From Burkholderia ambifaria (GTDB lineage Bacteria; Pseudomonadota; Gammaproteobacteria; Burkholderiales; Burkholderiaceae), in contig NZ_LKPJ01000001.1 in the NCBI RefSeq assembly GCF_001443045.1, positions 377,681 through 441,680 on the forward strand: a stretch of DNA of 64,000 nucleotides. The letters are read 5' to 3'. The notes under the pieces were generated by a model. That model was given only the letters and a program-made list of their open reading frames with translations, was not told the origin of the DNA and did not search any database. Both the position numbers and the translations under genes were made by a program. Shown here one piece after another: positions 8,002-15,758 of this stretch (its first letter is position 1; each line of letters begins with the position of its first letter).

Positions 8002-9528
8002 TTACTGGAACGCCACTTCCGCGAAGCTCCGCAGCTTGCGACTATGCAGCTTGTCGAGCCCGTTCGTGCGCAGGATCTCCATCGCCTTCACGCCGATCTG
8101 CAGATGCTGGTCGACCTGCCCGCGATAGAACGTATCGGCCATGCCCGGCAGCTTCAGCTCACCGTGCAGCGGCTTGTCCGACACGCACAGCAGCGTGCCG
8201 TACGGCACGCGGAAGCGGAACCCGTTCGCGGCGATCGTCGCGCTCTCCATGTCGAGCGCGATCGCGCGACTCTGCGACAGCCGCTGCACGGGCTCGCGGT
8301 GATCGCGCAACTCCCAGTTGCGGTTGTCGACGCTCGCGACCGTCCCCGTGCGCATCACGCGCTTCAGTTCGGCGCCTTCGAGCCGGGTGACCTCGGCCAC
8401 CCCGCGCTCGAGCGCGAGCTGCACTTCGGCAAGCGCCGGGATCGGCACCCACAGCGGCAGGTCGGCATCCAGCACGTGATCCTCGCGCACGTAACCGTGC
8501 GCGAGCACGTAGTCACCGAGGCGCTGCGTGTTGCGCAGGCCCGCGCAGTGACCGAGCATCACCCACGCATGCGGACGCAGCACCGCGATGTGGTCGGTGA
8601 TCGTCTTCGCGTTCGACGGACCGACGCCGATGTTGACCATCGTGATCCCGCTACCGTCCGCGCGCTTCAGGTGATACGCGGGCATCTGCGGCAGGCGCGG
8701 CGGCGCGGCGCCCTCGGCCGGCTCGCTGCCGAGGTTCGCGTTGTAGGTCACGACATCTCCCGGCTCGACAAACGCGCTGTACTGGCTGCGGTACGCACGC
8801 ACCTCGGGATCGTCGCTCTCCGTCATCACCGTGCGGCCCAGCTTCACGAACTCGTCGATGTAAAACTGGTAGTTCGTATAGAGCACGTAGTTCTGGAAAT
8901 GCGTCGGCGACGTGGCCGTGTAGTGGCGCAGCCGGTGCAGCGAGAAGTCGACGCGCGCGGCCGTGAACAGCGCGAGCGGATGCGGCTCGCCCGGTGCCGG
9001 CTCGAACGTGCCGTTGACGATCCGGTCGTCGAGGTACGAGAGATCGGGCGTGTCGAAGATGTCGCGCATCGCGAGCAGGCGGTCGCGGTCGAGTTCGCCT
9101 TCGAGGTGGATACCTTCGGGGAACGCGAAGTGAATCGGAATCGGCTGCGACGACACGCCGATCTCGATCTTCACATGGTGGTTCTTCGACAGCAGGCGCA
9201 GTTGCTCGCGGTAGTAGTTCGCGAACAGGTCGGGACGCGTGACCGTCGTCTCGAATACGCCGGGGCCCGCGACGAAGCCGTACGAGCGGCGCGAATCGAC
9301 GTGCGTGTTGACATCGGTACGAATCCGCACGAACGGATAGCACGCGCGCACGTGCTCGGTGATCGGTTCGTGGCGGCGATAACGCGCGAACGCGTCGCGC
9401 AGGAAGCCCGTATTGATGTCGTAGATGGCCGACAGCCGCGCGACGGCGGCAACGGAATCGTCGAATGCTTCGACGGGCGGGCTCTCGGGCGTCAGCACCC
9501 GATGCCGGCGGCTCAAATCGTTCTTCAT
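8002..9528 (-). CDS. amn: AMP nucleosidase
   Basis: Hydrolyses AMP to adenine and ribose 5-phosphate, regulating the adenylate pool; 508 aa, the usual length for bacterial Amn. The N-terminal regulatory half is followed by a nucleoside-phosphorylase-like catalytic half with INIGVGPSNAKTITDHIAVL-type sequence, VMLGHCAG, and ALDMESATIAANG near the C-terminus. The last holds the purine/ribose-binding Met-Glu-Ser. Two ATGs lie six bases apart (9534 and 9528). The inner one is better spaced from the GAGG ribosome site and was chosen. With the LOG protein at 6.5 kb, two AMP-cleaving enzyme families are encoded within 3 kb. Confidence 0.93.
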   Translation of the reverse strand: MKNDLSRRHRVLTPESPPVEAFDDSVAAVARLSAIYDINTGFLRDAFARYRRHEPITEHVRACYPFVRIRTDVNTHVDSRRSYGFVAGPGVFETTVTRPDLFANYYREQLRLLSKNHHVKIEIGVSSQPIPIHFAFPEGIHLEGELDRDRLLAMRDIFDTPDLSYLDDRIVNGTFEPAPGEPHPLALFTAARVDFSLHRLRHYTATSPTHFQNYVLYTNYQFYIDEFVKLGRTVMTESDDPEVRAYRSQYSAFVEPGDVVTYNANLGSEPAEGAAPPRLPQMPAYHLKRADGSGITMVNIGVGPSNAKTITDHIAVLRPHAWVMLGHCAGLRNTQRLGDYVLAHGYVREDHVLDADLPLWVPIPALAEVQLALERGVAEVTRLEGAELKRVMRTGTVASVDNRNWELRDHREPVQRLSQSRAIALDMESATIAANGFRFRVPYGTLLCVSDKPLHGELKLPGMADTFYRGQVDQHLQIGVKAMEILRTNGLDKLHSRKLRSFAEVAFQ

Positions 9529-9668
9529 TTTCATCACCTCATCTGGTCGAACGACATTACCACGGAACCCGGTCACGCTCATGGCTGCCTGCTTGCATGC
9601 CGCTTGCACGAGAGGGCCGGGCCGCGCGCAGTATTTGCTAAAATCGGAAGGTTCACTGGAGACTCATC

Positions 9669-10076
9669 ATGAAGCCGCTCATTCTCGTCGCCGCTGCCGC
9701 CGTGTTTGCTGGCACGTTTGCCGCTGCCGGCGCCGCTTACGCCGCCGGCGGCACGCCCGACGCCGACGCGCGGGCCCGGGCCGAGGCCAACGAGGCCGCC
9801 GGCCTGCCCGATCTCCGCAAGATCAACCGGCCCGGCGCCGAAGTCACGTCGAAAGTCGACTTCGCCGACATTCGCCGCACGCCGAGCTTCCATGAAAAAA
9901 GCAAGAACGGCACCGAAGTCACCGAATACCGCGATCGCGGCAAGCCGGTCGAGATCGACGTGAAGTCGAACTTCGGCACGCGCTACCAGATGAGCTCGAC
10001 GCTCGACACGTCGCCGAAGCCGCACGACGCGGGCGTACCGATCACGCGCCTGCCGTCGGTCAACCTGCGCTACTGA
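9669..10076 (+). CDS. Exported DUF2782-like protein
   Basis: 135 aa, with a signal peptide of about 25 residues (Ala-rich, cleavage near AYA). The mature protein is short and charged, with a C-terminal segment EVTEYRDRGKPVEIDVK that resembles the DUF2782 family. In Pseudomonas a DUF2782 gene lies between polA and thrB. Here it directly precedes thrB and polA is about 3 kb away, so the neighbourhood is partly conserved. Function unknown. A GGAG ribosome site precedes the ATG. Confidence 0.65.
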   Translation: MKPLILVAAAAVFAGTFAAAGAAYAAGGTPDADARARAEANEAAGLPDLRKINRPGAEVTSKVDFADIRRTPSFHEKSKNGTEVTEYRDRGKPVEIDVKSNFGTRYQMSSTLDTSPKPHDAGVPITRLPSVNLRY

Positions 10077-10082
10077 TTTCCT

Positions 10083-10112
10083 GCCGCGCCGCGTCGGCCC
10101 CGACGCGGCGCG
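10083..10112. terminator. Hairpin between the DUF2782-like gene and thrB
   Basis: Stem CGCCGCGTCGG / CCGACGCGGCG with a two-base loop and no following T run. It is probably an mRNA-stabilising or partial-termination stem rather than a full terminator. Confidence 0.4.
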
Positions 10113-10183
10113 CCGGCTTCCCCTTCACCTCCTGTCGCGCTGCACGCCGCGCGCGTGCCGACAACTGACCAGACGCATCTCGC

Positions 10184-11182
10184 ATGGCCGTTTTCACTGC
10201 TGTTTCCGACTCCGATCTCGCGCAATGGATGCGCCACTATGAACTGGGCGACGTGCTGGCGTTCCGCGGCATTCCGTCCGGTATCGAAAACAGCAACTTC
10301 TTCCTGACGACGACGCGCGGCGAATACGTCCTGACGATCTTCGAGAAACTGACGGCGGAACAGCTGCCGTTCTACCTCGACCTGATGCGCCATCTGGCGA
10401 GCCACGGCGTGCCGGTGCCGGATCCGGTCCCGCGCGACGACGGCGCGCTGTTCGGCGAGTTGCATGGCAAGCCGGCGGCGATCGTCACGAAGCTCGACGG
10501 CGCGGCCGAACTCGCGCCGGGGGTCGCACACTGCATCGAGGTCGGGCAGATGCTCGCGCGCCTGCACCTCGCGGGCCGTGACTACGCGCGCCACCAGCCG
10601 AACCTGCGCAGCCTGCCGTGGTGGCAGGAGAACGTGCCGGCGATCGTTCCGTTCATTACCGACGAGCAGCGCACGCTGCTCGAGGGCGAACTCGCGCACC
10701 AGGCCGCGTTCTTCGCGTCCGACGACTACGCGGCGCTTCCGAGCGGGCCGTGCCACTGCGACCTGTTCCGCGACAACGTGCTGTTCGCGCACGCGGCGCC
10801 CGGCACCGGTCATGACGTACGGCTCGGCGGCTTCTTCGATTTCTATTTCGCGGGCTGCGACAAATGGCTGTTCGACGTCGCGGTGACCGTCAACGACTGG
10901 TGCGTCGACCTCGCGACGGGCGTGCTCGACGTCGCACGCGCGGACGCGCTGCTGCGTGCGTACCAGACGGTGCGGCCGTTCACGGCCGAGGAGCGCCGCC
11001 ACTGGAGCGACATGCTGCGCGCGGGCGCATACCGCTTCTGGGTGTCGCGCCTGTACGACTTCTACCTGCCGCGCGCGGCCGAAATGCTCAAACCGCACGA
11101 CCCCGGTCATTTCGAACGCATCCTGCGTGAGCGTATCGCCCACACGCCCGCGCTTCCCGAGACCCATACCGCATGCAACTGA
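10184..11182 (+). CDS. thrB: Homoserine kinase (APH-fold type)
   Basis: Phosphorylates L-homoserine to O-phosphohomoserine in threonine synthesis. The 332-aa protein belongs to the aminoglycoside-phosphotransferase-fold type found in Pseudomonas and Burkholderia, not the GHMP type of E. coli. The catalytic loop is HCDLFRDN near residue 190, followed by the metal-binding Asp in FFDFYFAG near 217. Its 3' end overlaps the next gene by 10 bases, indicating translational coupling with the membrane protein. Confidence 0.93.
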   Translation: MAVFTAVSDSDLAQWMRHYELGDVLAFRGIPSGIENSNFFLTTTRGEYVLTIFEKLTAEQLPFYLDLMRHLASHGVPVPDPVPRDDGALFGELHGKPAAIVTKLDGAAELAPGVAHCIEVGQMLARLHLAGRDYARHQPNLRSLPWWQENVPAIVPFITDEQRTLLEGELAHQAAFFASDDYAALPSGPCHCDLFRDNVLFAHAAPGTGHDVRLGGFFDFYFAGCDKWLFDVAVTVNDWCVDLATGVLDVARADALLRAYQTVRPFTAEERRHWSDMLRAGAYRFWVSRLYDFYLPRAAEMLKPHDPGHFERILRERIAHTPALPETHTACN

Positions 11183-11982
11183 TCGAAGTGCCCGCGAAAG
11201 CGGGCTATGTCTGGTTCCGTCAAGGCATCTGGCTGTTCCGCCGGAACCCGCTCGCGTTCATCACGCTGTTTTTCACGTATCTACTGGCGATCACGCTGGT
11301 GTCGATGGTGCCGGTGATCGGCGCGGCGCTGCCGCTGCTGTTCATCCCCGGCATCGCCGTCGGCTTCATGGCCGCGTGCCGCGACACGGTCGCCGGCAAG
11401 CCGGTGATGCCGACGATCCTGATCGACGGGTTCCGCTCGTACGGCACCGCGACGACGCAGCGGCTGCTCGTCCTCGGCGTGGTCTATGTCGCGCTGATGG
11501 TGCTGGTGTTTGCCGCATCGTCGCTCGTGGACGGCGGCGGGCTGCTCCAGATGATGCTGGGCGCGACGAGCGACGCAAGCCCGGCGCCCGAAGCGCTTGC
11601 CGCGCAGGGCACGCTCGGCGCGCTGCTGCTGGCGACGCTGCTCTACGCGCCGGTCGCGATGCTGTTCTGGTTCGCGCCGGTGCTCACCGCGTGGCACGAC
11701 ATCCCGCCCGCCAAGGCGCTGTTCTTCAGCATCGTCAGCTGCTGGCGCAATCGCGGCGCATTCGTCGTGTACGGCCTGCTGTGGTTCGGTGTCGCGCTCG
11801 GCGCGTCGTTCGGCCTGTCGCTGCTGCTGCAGGCGCTCGGCGCCGGTGCCTATGTGCTGACGATCATGATGCCGGTGACGATTATCATCGTCACGATGAT
11901 GTACTGCTCGTTCTACGCGACTTATCGCGGCTGCTTCGGCGTGCAGGAACCGGGCGCCGCGACGCCCACGTCCGGCCGCTGA
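11173..11982 (+). CDS. BPSS1780-family membrane protein
   Basis: 269-aa inner-membrane protein with about six hydrophobic segments, for example near residues 30-60, 98-120, 150-170, 192-215 and 222-245. The N-terminus [20 protein letters not shown] is typical of a Burkholderiales family of unknown function. It overlaps the end of thrB and is therefore probably co-transcribed, but no functional link to threonine synthesis is known. Confidence 0.75.
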   Translation: MQLIEVPAKAGYVWFRQGIWLFRRNPLAFITLFFTYLLAITLVSMVPVIGAALPLLFIPGIAVGFMAACRDTVAGKPVMPTILIDGFRSYGTATTQRLLVLGVVYVALMVLVFAASSLVDGGGLLQMMLGATSDASPAPEALAAQGTLGALLLATLLYAPVAMLFWFAPVLTAWHDIPPAKALFFSIVSCWRNRGAFVVYGLLWFGVALGASFGLSLLLQALGAGAYVLTIMMPVTIIIVTMMYCSFYATYRGCFGVQEPGAATPTSGR

Positions 11983-12103
11983 CGCCGCTCGGCCGGCGCA
12001 CGCCGCCGGCCGTCCATCCTCCTCCCGGCCGACTCGGCGCCAGTCTCGCGGCCCCCGCTCACGCCCGGCTCCCCGCCGCCCGGCCCTGTTCAATCGAACC
12101 TTT

Positions 12104-12131
12104 TGCGCGCAAAATAATTTGTGTGCAAATC
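12104..12131. promoter_or_regulatory. Putative OhrR operator upstream of ohrR
   Basis: Imperfect AT-rich inverted repeat: left arm TTTGCGCGCAAAAT, right arm AATTTGTGTGCAAA, 11 of 14 positions matching. Its right part (12112-12129) is the exact reverse complement of an 18-mer in front of ohr. That is the pattern expected for a regulator controlling itself and its target. Confidence 0.7.
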
Positions 12132-12160
12132 GTTAGCGCGTCCGCCGCGCCGCCTGAATC

Positions 12161-12613
12161 ATGGACCGCCTGCCCCCGCTGCCCCAGACGCTCGACGAGC
12201 AACTGTGCTTTGCGCTCTACGCCACTTCGCATGCGATGACGAAGGCGTACAAGCCGTTGCTCGACAAGCTGTCGCTGACCTATCCCCAATATCTCGCGAT
12301 GCTCGTGCTGTGGGAGCGCGACGATATCGCGGTGAAGGACATCGCCGCCCGCCTCGACCTCGACCCGGCCACCGTCACGCCACTACTGAAGCGGCTTGAG
12401 GCGCTCGGCTACGTCGAGCGCGTGCGCAGCGCGACCGACGAGCGCGTCGTGAACGTGCGCGTGACGGCGGAAGGCCGCACACTGAAGGACAAGGCTCGCT
12501 CGGTGCCCGCCGATCTCTTTTGCGCGATGCAGCAAACGCCCGAATTCCTGGTCAGGCTGCGCGCGGATCTCCACCAGTTGCGCGGCGCACTGTCGACCGC
12601 CAACGAAGACTGA
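12161..12613 (+). CDS. ohrR: MarR-family organic hydroperoxide sensor OhrR
   Basis: 150-aa winged-helix repressor. The N-terminal reactive Cys16 ([10 protein letters not shown]) is the peroxide-sensing residue of OhrR proteins, and the family Tyr-rich region ([21 protein letters not shown]) follows. The wHTH spans about residues 55-100, with the wing at [13 protein letters not shown]. It likely represses itself and ohr until oxidised by organic hydroperoxides or NaOCl. The gene lies about 160 bases upstream of ohr on the same strand, and each has its own operator. Confidence 0.92.
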   Translation: MDRLPPLPQTLDEQLCFALYATSHAMTKAYKPLLDKLSLTYPQYLAMLVLWERDDIAVKDIAARLDLDPATVTPLLKRLEALGYVERVRSATDERVVNVRVTAEGRTLKDKARSVPADLFCAMQQTPEFLVRLRADLHQLRGALSTANED

Positions 12614-12670
12614 AGCGCCGCTCGATCGCAAACGGGCGCGGTAGTGTCGGGCTTTTTCTTCAAAATTTCA

Positions 12671-12700
12671 TTTGCACACAAATTATTTGTGTTCTATATT
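12671..12700 (+). promoter_or_regulatory. ohr promoter overlapped by OhrR operator
   Basis: TTGCAC (12672-12677) and TATATT (12695-12700) are separated by exactly 17 bases and form a good sigma-70 promoter. The spacer is covered by the palindrome ACACAAATTATTTGTGT, which shares the 18-mer TTTGCACACAAATTATTT with the ohrR operator. Repressor binding would block RNA polymerase. Confidence 0.75.
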
Positions 12701-12770
12701 TTGTTCGTGGCCGGCGATACTCCATCCGACCGGACCGCTTTCCTCCCTTTCTTCCGACAGGAGCTGCACG

Positions 12771-13190
12771 ATGAACATTCTGTACAAGACCAGCGCCACG
12801 AGCACCGGCGGCCGCGACGGCCGCGCGGTATCCGCCGACCACAAGCTGGAAGTGAAGCTGGCCGCGCCGCGTGAGCTCGGTGGCACGGGCGCGGAAGGCA
12901 CGAACCCGGAGCAGCTGTTTGCCGCAGGTTACTCGGCCTGTTTCCTGAGTGCGATGAAATTCGTCGCCGGCCAGAACAAGCAAACGCTGCCGGCCGACAC
13001 GCAAGTCACCGCGGAAGTGGGCATCGGCCCGAACGACGCAGGCGGCTTCGGGCTCGACATCGAACTGCGCGTATCGCTGCCGGGGCTCGACAAGGCCGAT
13101 GCGCAGGCACTGGTCGACAAGGCGCACCACGTGTGCCCGTACTCGAACGCGACCCGCAACAACGTGCCGGTGCGCCTGACGGTCGTTTGA
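12771..13190 (+). CDS. ohr: Organic hydroperoxide resistance protein (thiol peroxidase)
   Basis: 139-aa OsmC/Ohr-fold enzyme that reduces organic hydroperoxides to alcohols, using lipoylated partners. The catalytic pair is Cys57 (GYSACFLSAM) and Cys122 (HHVCPYSNATRNN), with the family Arg near residue 16. The ATG at 12771 is preceded by AGGAG and begins the conserved NILYKTSATSTGG. Upstream in-frame starts fall in the promoter and were rejected. It is controlled by OhrR from the preceding gene. Confidence 0.95.
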   Translation: MNILYKTSATSTGGRDGRAVSADHKLEVKLAAPRELGGTGAEGTNPEQLFAAGYSACFLSAMKFVAGQNKQTLPADTQVTAEVGIGPNDAGGFGLDIELRVSLPGLDKADAQALVDKAHHVCPYSNATRNNVPVRLTVV

Positions 13191-13223
13191 CGCGCCGCGC
13201 GGCGCCCGCGCGGCGCCGAATGC

Positions 13224-13264
13224 AAAAAGGGCGTGTGCGGCTGCTTGCCGCACACGCCCTTTTG
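13224..13264. terminator. Bidirectional intrinsic terminator
   Basis: Thirteen-base stem GGGCGTGTGCGGC / GCCGCACACGCCC flanked by AAAAA on the left and TTTT on the right, so it can stop transcription from both sides. It separates ohr from the convergent DUF3563 gene. Confidence 0.85.
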
Positions 13265-13309
13265 CGTGATTCGCCGGACCGGCTGACAAGCCGGCCCGCG
13301 CTGCGCTGC

Positions 13310-13486
13310 TTAACGCGCGCCGAACGAGAACGAACGGTTCATCGCCGCTTCGCGGTCGATCTTGCGCATACGGAATTCGAGATCGTAGATGTCGGTTGCT
13401 TCGGACAGGTACGCATCGGCGCGCTCTTTCGCGGCCTTCTCGGCGTTCTTGGTCAGCATCAGGAAGAGGTGGCTCAGCAGGTACAT
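13310..13486 (-). CDS. DUF3563 family small protein
   Basis: 58-aa protein, too short for many gene callers: MYLLSHLFLMLTKNAEKAAK... ending ...RSFSFGAR. The N-terminal 12 residues are hydrophobic and the rest is a charged helix (KERADAYLSEATDIYDLEFRMRKID), typical of DUF3563 proteins of Burkholderiales and related proteobacteria. Function unknown. It is read from a promoter region that contains a perfect 13-bp inverted repeat with a TATAAT box in its loop, suggesting tight regulation. It converges on ohr. Confidence 0.85.
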   Translation of the reverse strand: MYLLSHLFLMLTKNAEKAAKERADAYLSEATDIYDLEFRMRKIDREAAMNRSFSFGAR

Positions 13487-13515
13487 GTTCGATCTCGCTA
13501 TCTAAGGTTCTTTGA

Positions 13516-13549
13516 CTAGGGTTTTCCCGAATTATAGGGAAAACCCTAG
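13516..13549 (-). promoter_or_regulatory. Perfect inverted repeat enclosing a -10 box, upstream of DUF3563 gene
   Basis: Arms CTAGGGTTTTCCC (13516-13528) and GGGAAAACCCTAG (13537-13549) are perfect over 13 bases. The 8-base spacer reads TATAATTC on the minus strand, an ideal -10 hexamer about 45 bases before the DUF3563 start. A dimeric regulator bound here would cover the promoter. It could also form an RNA or DNA hairpin. Confidence 0.6.
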
Positions 13550-13566
13550 ATCTTGGCTAGCATCGA

Positions 13567-14676
13567 TCAGACGGTGCGTCGTTCGGTCGCCACAGTGCGA
13601 CGATTCTGTTCGAAAAAGGACCAGATCATCGCGCTCGCATCGGGGCCGACCGCCGCATGAAACGGCACCGCCTCGTCGCCGCCCGCCCATGCATGATCGA
13701 GCCCTTTGACGTGACAGAGCCGCACCACCGACTCGCCGTCGCGGCGGACGTCGGTGATCCGCGCACCTGCCTCGCGCGTCTCCACGCGCTCGCCGCCGCG
13801 CAGTGCGCCGCGGCTGTCCGCGAGCCCGTTCAGGCGCATGAACTGCACCGTCAGCTGGTCCGCATTCTTCGGCGCGACGACATGATCGCCGTCGCCCTGC
13901 ACGATCAGCGCGGGCATGCCCGGATATGCGCTGGCATCGACCAGCGCATCGACGGCCGCCGCCGGGTTCTGCCGCAGCCCGCGCCGCATCACGTCCATCG
14001 CGCTGATGCCGGAATTCGCCTCGCCGAGCGCGGGGCCCGAGTGCAGCGCAACCGCCGCGAAACGGTCCGGATGGTGCAACGCAAGCAGCGTGGCCAGACC
14101 CGCGCCGGCCGACAGCCCGGCGACGTAGACGCGCGATGCGTCGAAGCCGTGCTCGTCGGCGAGCGCGTCGACGAGCGACGCGACCGCATCCGCTTCGCCG
14201 CGGCCCGCGCGGTCGGTATCCTCATACCAGTGCCAGCAGCCGTGCGCGTGCGCGCGCTGCGACTGCTCCGGATACAGCACCGCGAAGCCGTGCTTGTCGG
14301 CCAGCAGGTTCATCCGGGTGCCCTGCGCGAACGCGTCGGCCGATTGCTGGCAGCCGTGCAGCATCACGACGAGCGGCATCGCGCCGCGCCGGCGGCCAGA
14401 CGGGACATAAAGCCCGTATGCAAGCTGCTGGACGAGGCGGCCAAGCGCGGGCGCCATCGGATGCTCGCCGCGCGTCCACTCGCCGCCTGCCCATGCAGCT
14501 GCGCGCGGCCGCACGCGCGACTCGCGCGGCGGCGACGGATCGGTTGCGGCGCTCGACGCCGCAGCCTCGAGCGTATCGCGCGCGATGCGCTGTGCATCGC
14601 GCGCCGCGTGTTTGGTCGCCGGGGACAGCATGCGTTTCATGCCGCCCAGCCATACCTTCGTCAGACTTTTGGTCAT
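13567..14676 (-). CDS. PHB depolymerase family esterase
   Basis: 369-aa alpha/beta hydrolase of the PHB_depolymerase/esterase type. The nucleophile Ser189 is in AGLSAGAG, the oxyanion region is MLHGCQQSADAFAQGTRMN, the acid lies in GDGDHVV, and the His is in GLDHAWAG near the C-terminus. There is no signal peptide: the N-terminus (MTKSLTKVWLGGMKRM) is a basic amphipathic segment, so a cytoplasmic or granule-associated location is likely. It could mobilise polyhydroxyalkanoate oligomers or act on other short esters. Confidence 0.82.
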   Translation of the reverse strand: MTKSLTKVWLGGMKRMLSPATKHAARDAQRIARDTLEAAASSAATDPSPPRESRVRPRAAAWAGGEWTRGEHPMAPALGRLVQQLAYGLYVPSGRRRGAMPLVVMLHGCQQSADAFAQGTRMNLLADKHGFAVLYPEQSQRAHAHGCWHWYEDTDRAGRGEADAVASLVDALADEHGFDASRVYVAGLSAGAGLATLLALHHPDRFAAVALHSGPALGEANSGISAMDVMRRGLRQNPAAAVDALVDASAYPGMPALIVQGDGDHVVAPKNADQLTVQFMRLNGLADSRGALRGGERVETREAGARITDVRRDGESVVRLCHVKGLDHAWAGGDEAVPFHAAVGPDASAMIWSFFEQNRRTVATERRTV

Positions 14677-14826
14677 CGATCGGGCTCGCAATCAGGAAAA
14701 ATAAGGACACGATGCCGGATGCATCGTTCGACTTTGTGCAATGCACCATAACATTGTTTCTGGGATTTTTCCTGCACGCGGATAGTTCCCCACGGCGCAA
14801 AAACGGGCCTCGATCACACGCGGCGC

Positions 14827-14832
14827 TATACT
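14827..14832 (+). promoter_or_regulatory. Candidate -10 box (TATACT) upstream of the PAP2 gene
   Basis: TATACT in the gap between the esterase and the PAP2 protein, about 90 bases upstream of the chosen start. No good -35 is visible, so this is a weak call. Confidence 0.3.
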
Positions 14833-14923
14833 GGGGCTTGGCCGCTCGTATCCGTTGTAGTCGTTCTTTCCGGCTCGCGCGTTGATTCAAGCATTCGTCC
14901 CGCCTCCGTTCGTTCCCTTCCCG

Positions 14924-15622
14924 ATGTTCGACCTGTCGTCTCACCTGTGGATCACGATCACCGCGTTCGGTGGCGCCGGCCTGACCTTGCCGCTCGCGAT
15001 CACGATCGCCGTATGGCTGGCGCTCGGCTACTCGTTGCAGCGCGCGGCCGCGTGGCTCGGCGTGCTCGCGGCCGCGATCGGGGTCGTCACGCTCACCAAG
15101 ATCGCATTTCTCGGCTGGGGCATCGGCATCCGCTCGTGGGACTTCACCGGGTTCAGCGGCCACGCGATGCTGTCGACGTCGGTCTACCCCGTGGCGATCT
15201 TCCTCGCGCTGATCCGCACACGCACGCCGGTGCGGATCGCCGGCATCGCGCTCGGGCTGGCGGCCGGCATCGCGGTCGGCGTGTCGCGCGTCGCGCTCGA
15301 CGCGCATTCGCCGTCCGAATCGATCACCGGCTGCATCGTCGGCGCGATCGCCGCGCTGGCGTTCATCGCCGGCTCGTGGCATGCGGTGCCGCACCGCTGG
15401 TCGGTGCCGGCGGTCGTCGCGAGCCTCGCGCTCGTCACCGTCGCGCTGCACGGCATCACGGTGCCGTCGCACCGGTGGGTCACCAAGGTCGCGCTGGAAC
15501 TGTCGGGGCACGAGCGGCCGTTCGTCCGCGCGCGCTGGAAAACCAACCCGAACTACCGGCCCGCGTCGCAGCCGTCGTCGCTGCGTCGCACCGGATCGTC
15601 GCTGCCATTGCTGCACGCGTGA
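14924..15622 (+). CDS. PAP2-family phosphatase-like membrane protein
   Basis: About 232 aa with five to six membrane segments. PAP2 signatures are present: FTGFSGHAM (SGH motif) near residue 82 and SRVALDAHSPSESI (SRxxxxxH...) near residue 125. These supply the phosphate-binding and His nucleophile residues. Likely substrates are lipid phosphates such as phosphatidic acid or undecaprenyl pyrophosphate, on the periplasmic face. The start is uncertain: an ATG at 14924 or a TTG at 14882, neither with a clear ribosome site. Confidence 0.75.
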   Translation: MFDLSSHLWITITAFGGAGLTLPLAITIAVWLALGYSLQRAAAWLGVLAAAIGVVTLTKIAFLGWGIGIRSWDFTGFSGHAMLSTSVYPVAIFLALIRTRTPVRIAGIALGLAAGIAVGVSRVALDAHSPSESITGCIVGAIAALAFIAGSWHAVPHRWSVPAVVASLALVTVALHGITVPSHRWVTKVALELSGHERPFVRARWKTNPNYRPASQPSSLRRTGSSLPLLHA

Positions 15623-15698
15623 CCGGCCGCACGAGCGTCATTCCCGCCGCCTTTCAAGTCTGAAGGTTTCATGCGCACCATCGCATGAACGGTATGTC

Positions 15699-15727
15699 GA
15701 GCGTTATAACCCGCCCTATATTACGAT
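15699..15727 (+). promoter_or_regulatory. Putative ModE operator and modA promoter
   Basis: CGTTATA (15702-15708) and TATATTACGAT (15717-15727) form an imperfect inverted repeat like the ModE consensus, two CGTTATAT-type halves separated by a few bases. TATATT within it may be the -10 box. The modA ATG is 32 bases downstream. Confidence 0.6.
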
Positions 15728-15758
15728 TACGGTTTTCAACCATTCAAACGACCAGACC

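Noticed and set aside
7996-9672. 558-codon open frame antisense to amn
   Set aside because: Antisense shadow of a well-conserved enzyme gene, with no family resemblance.
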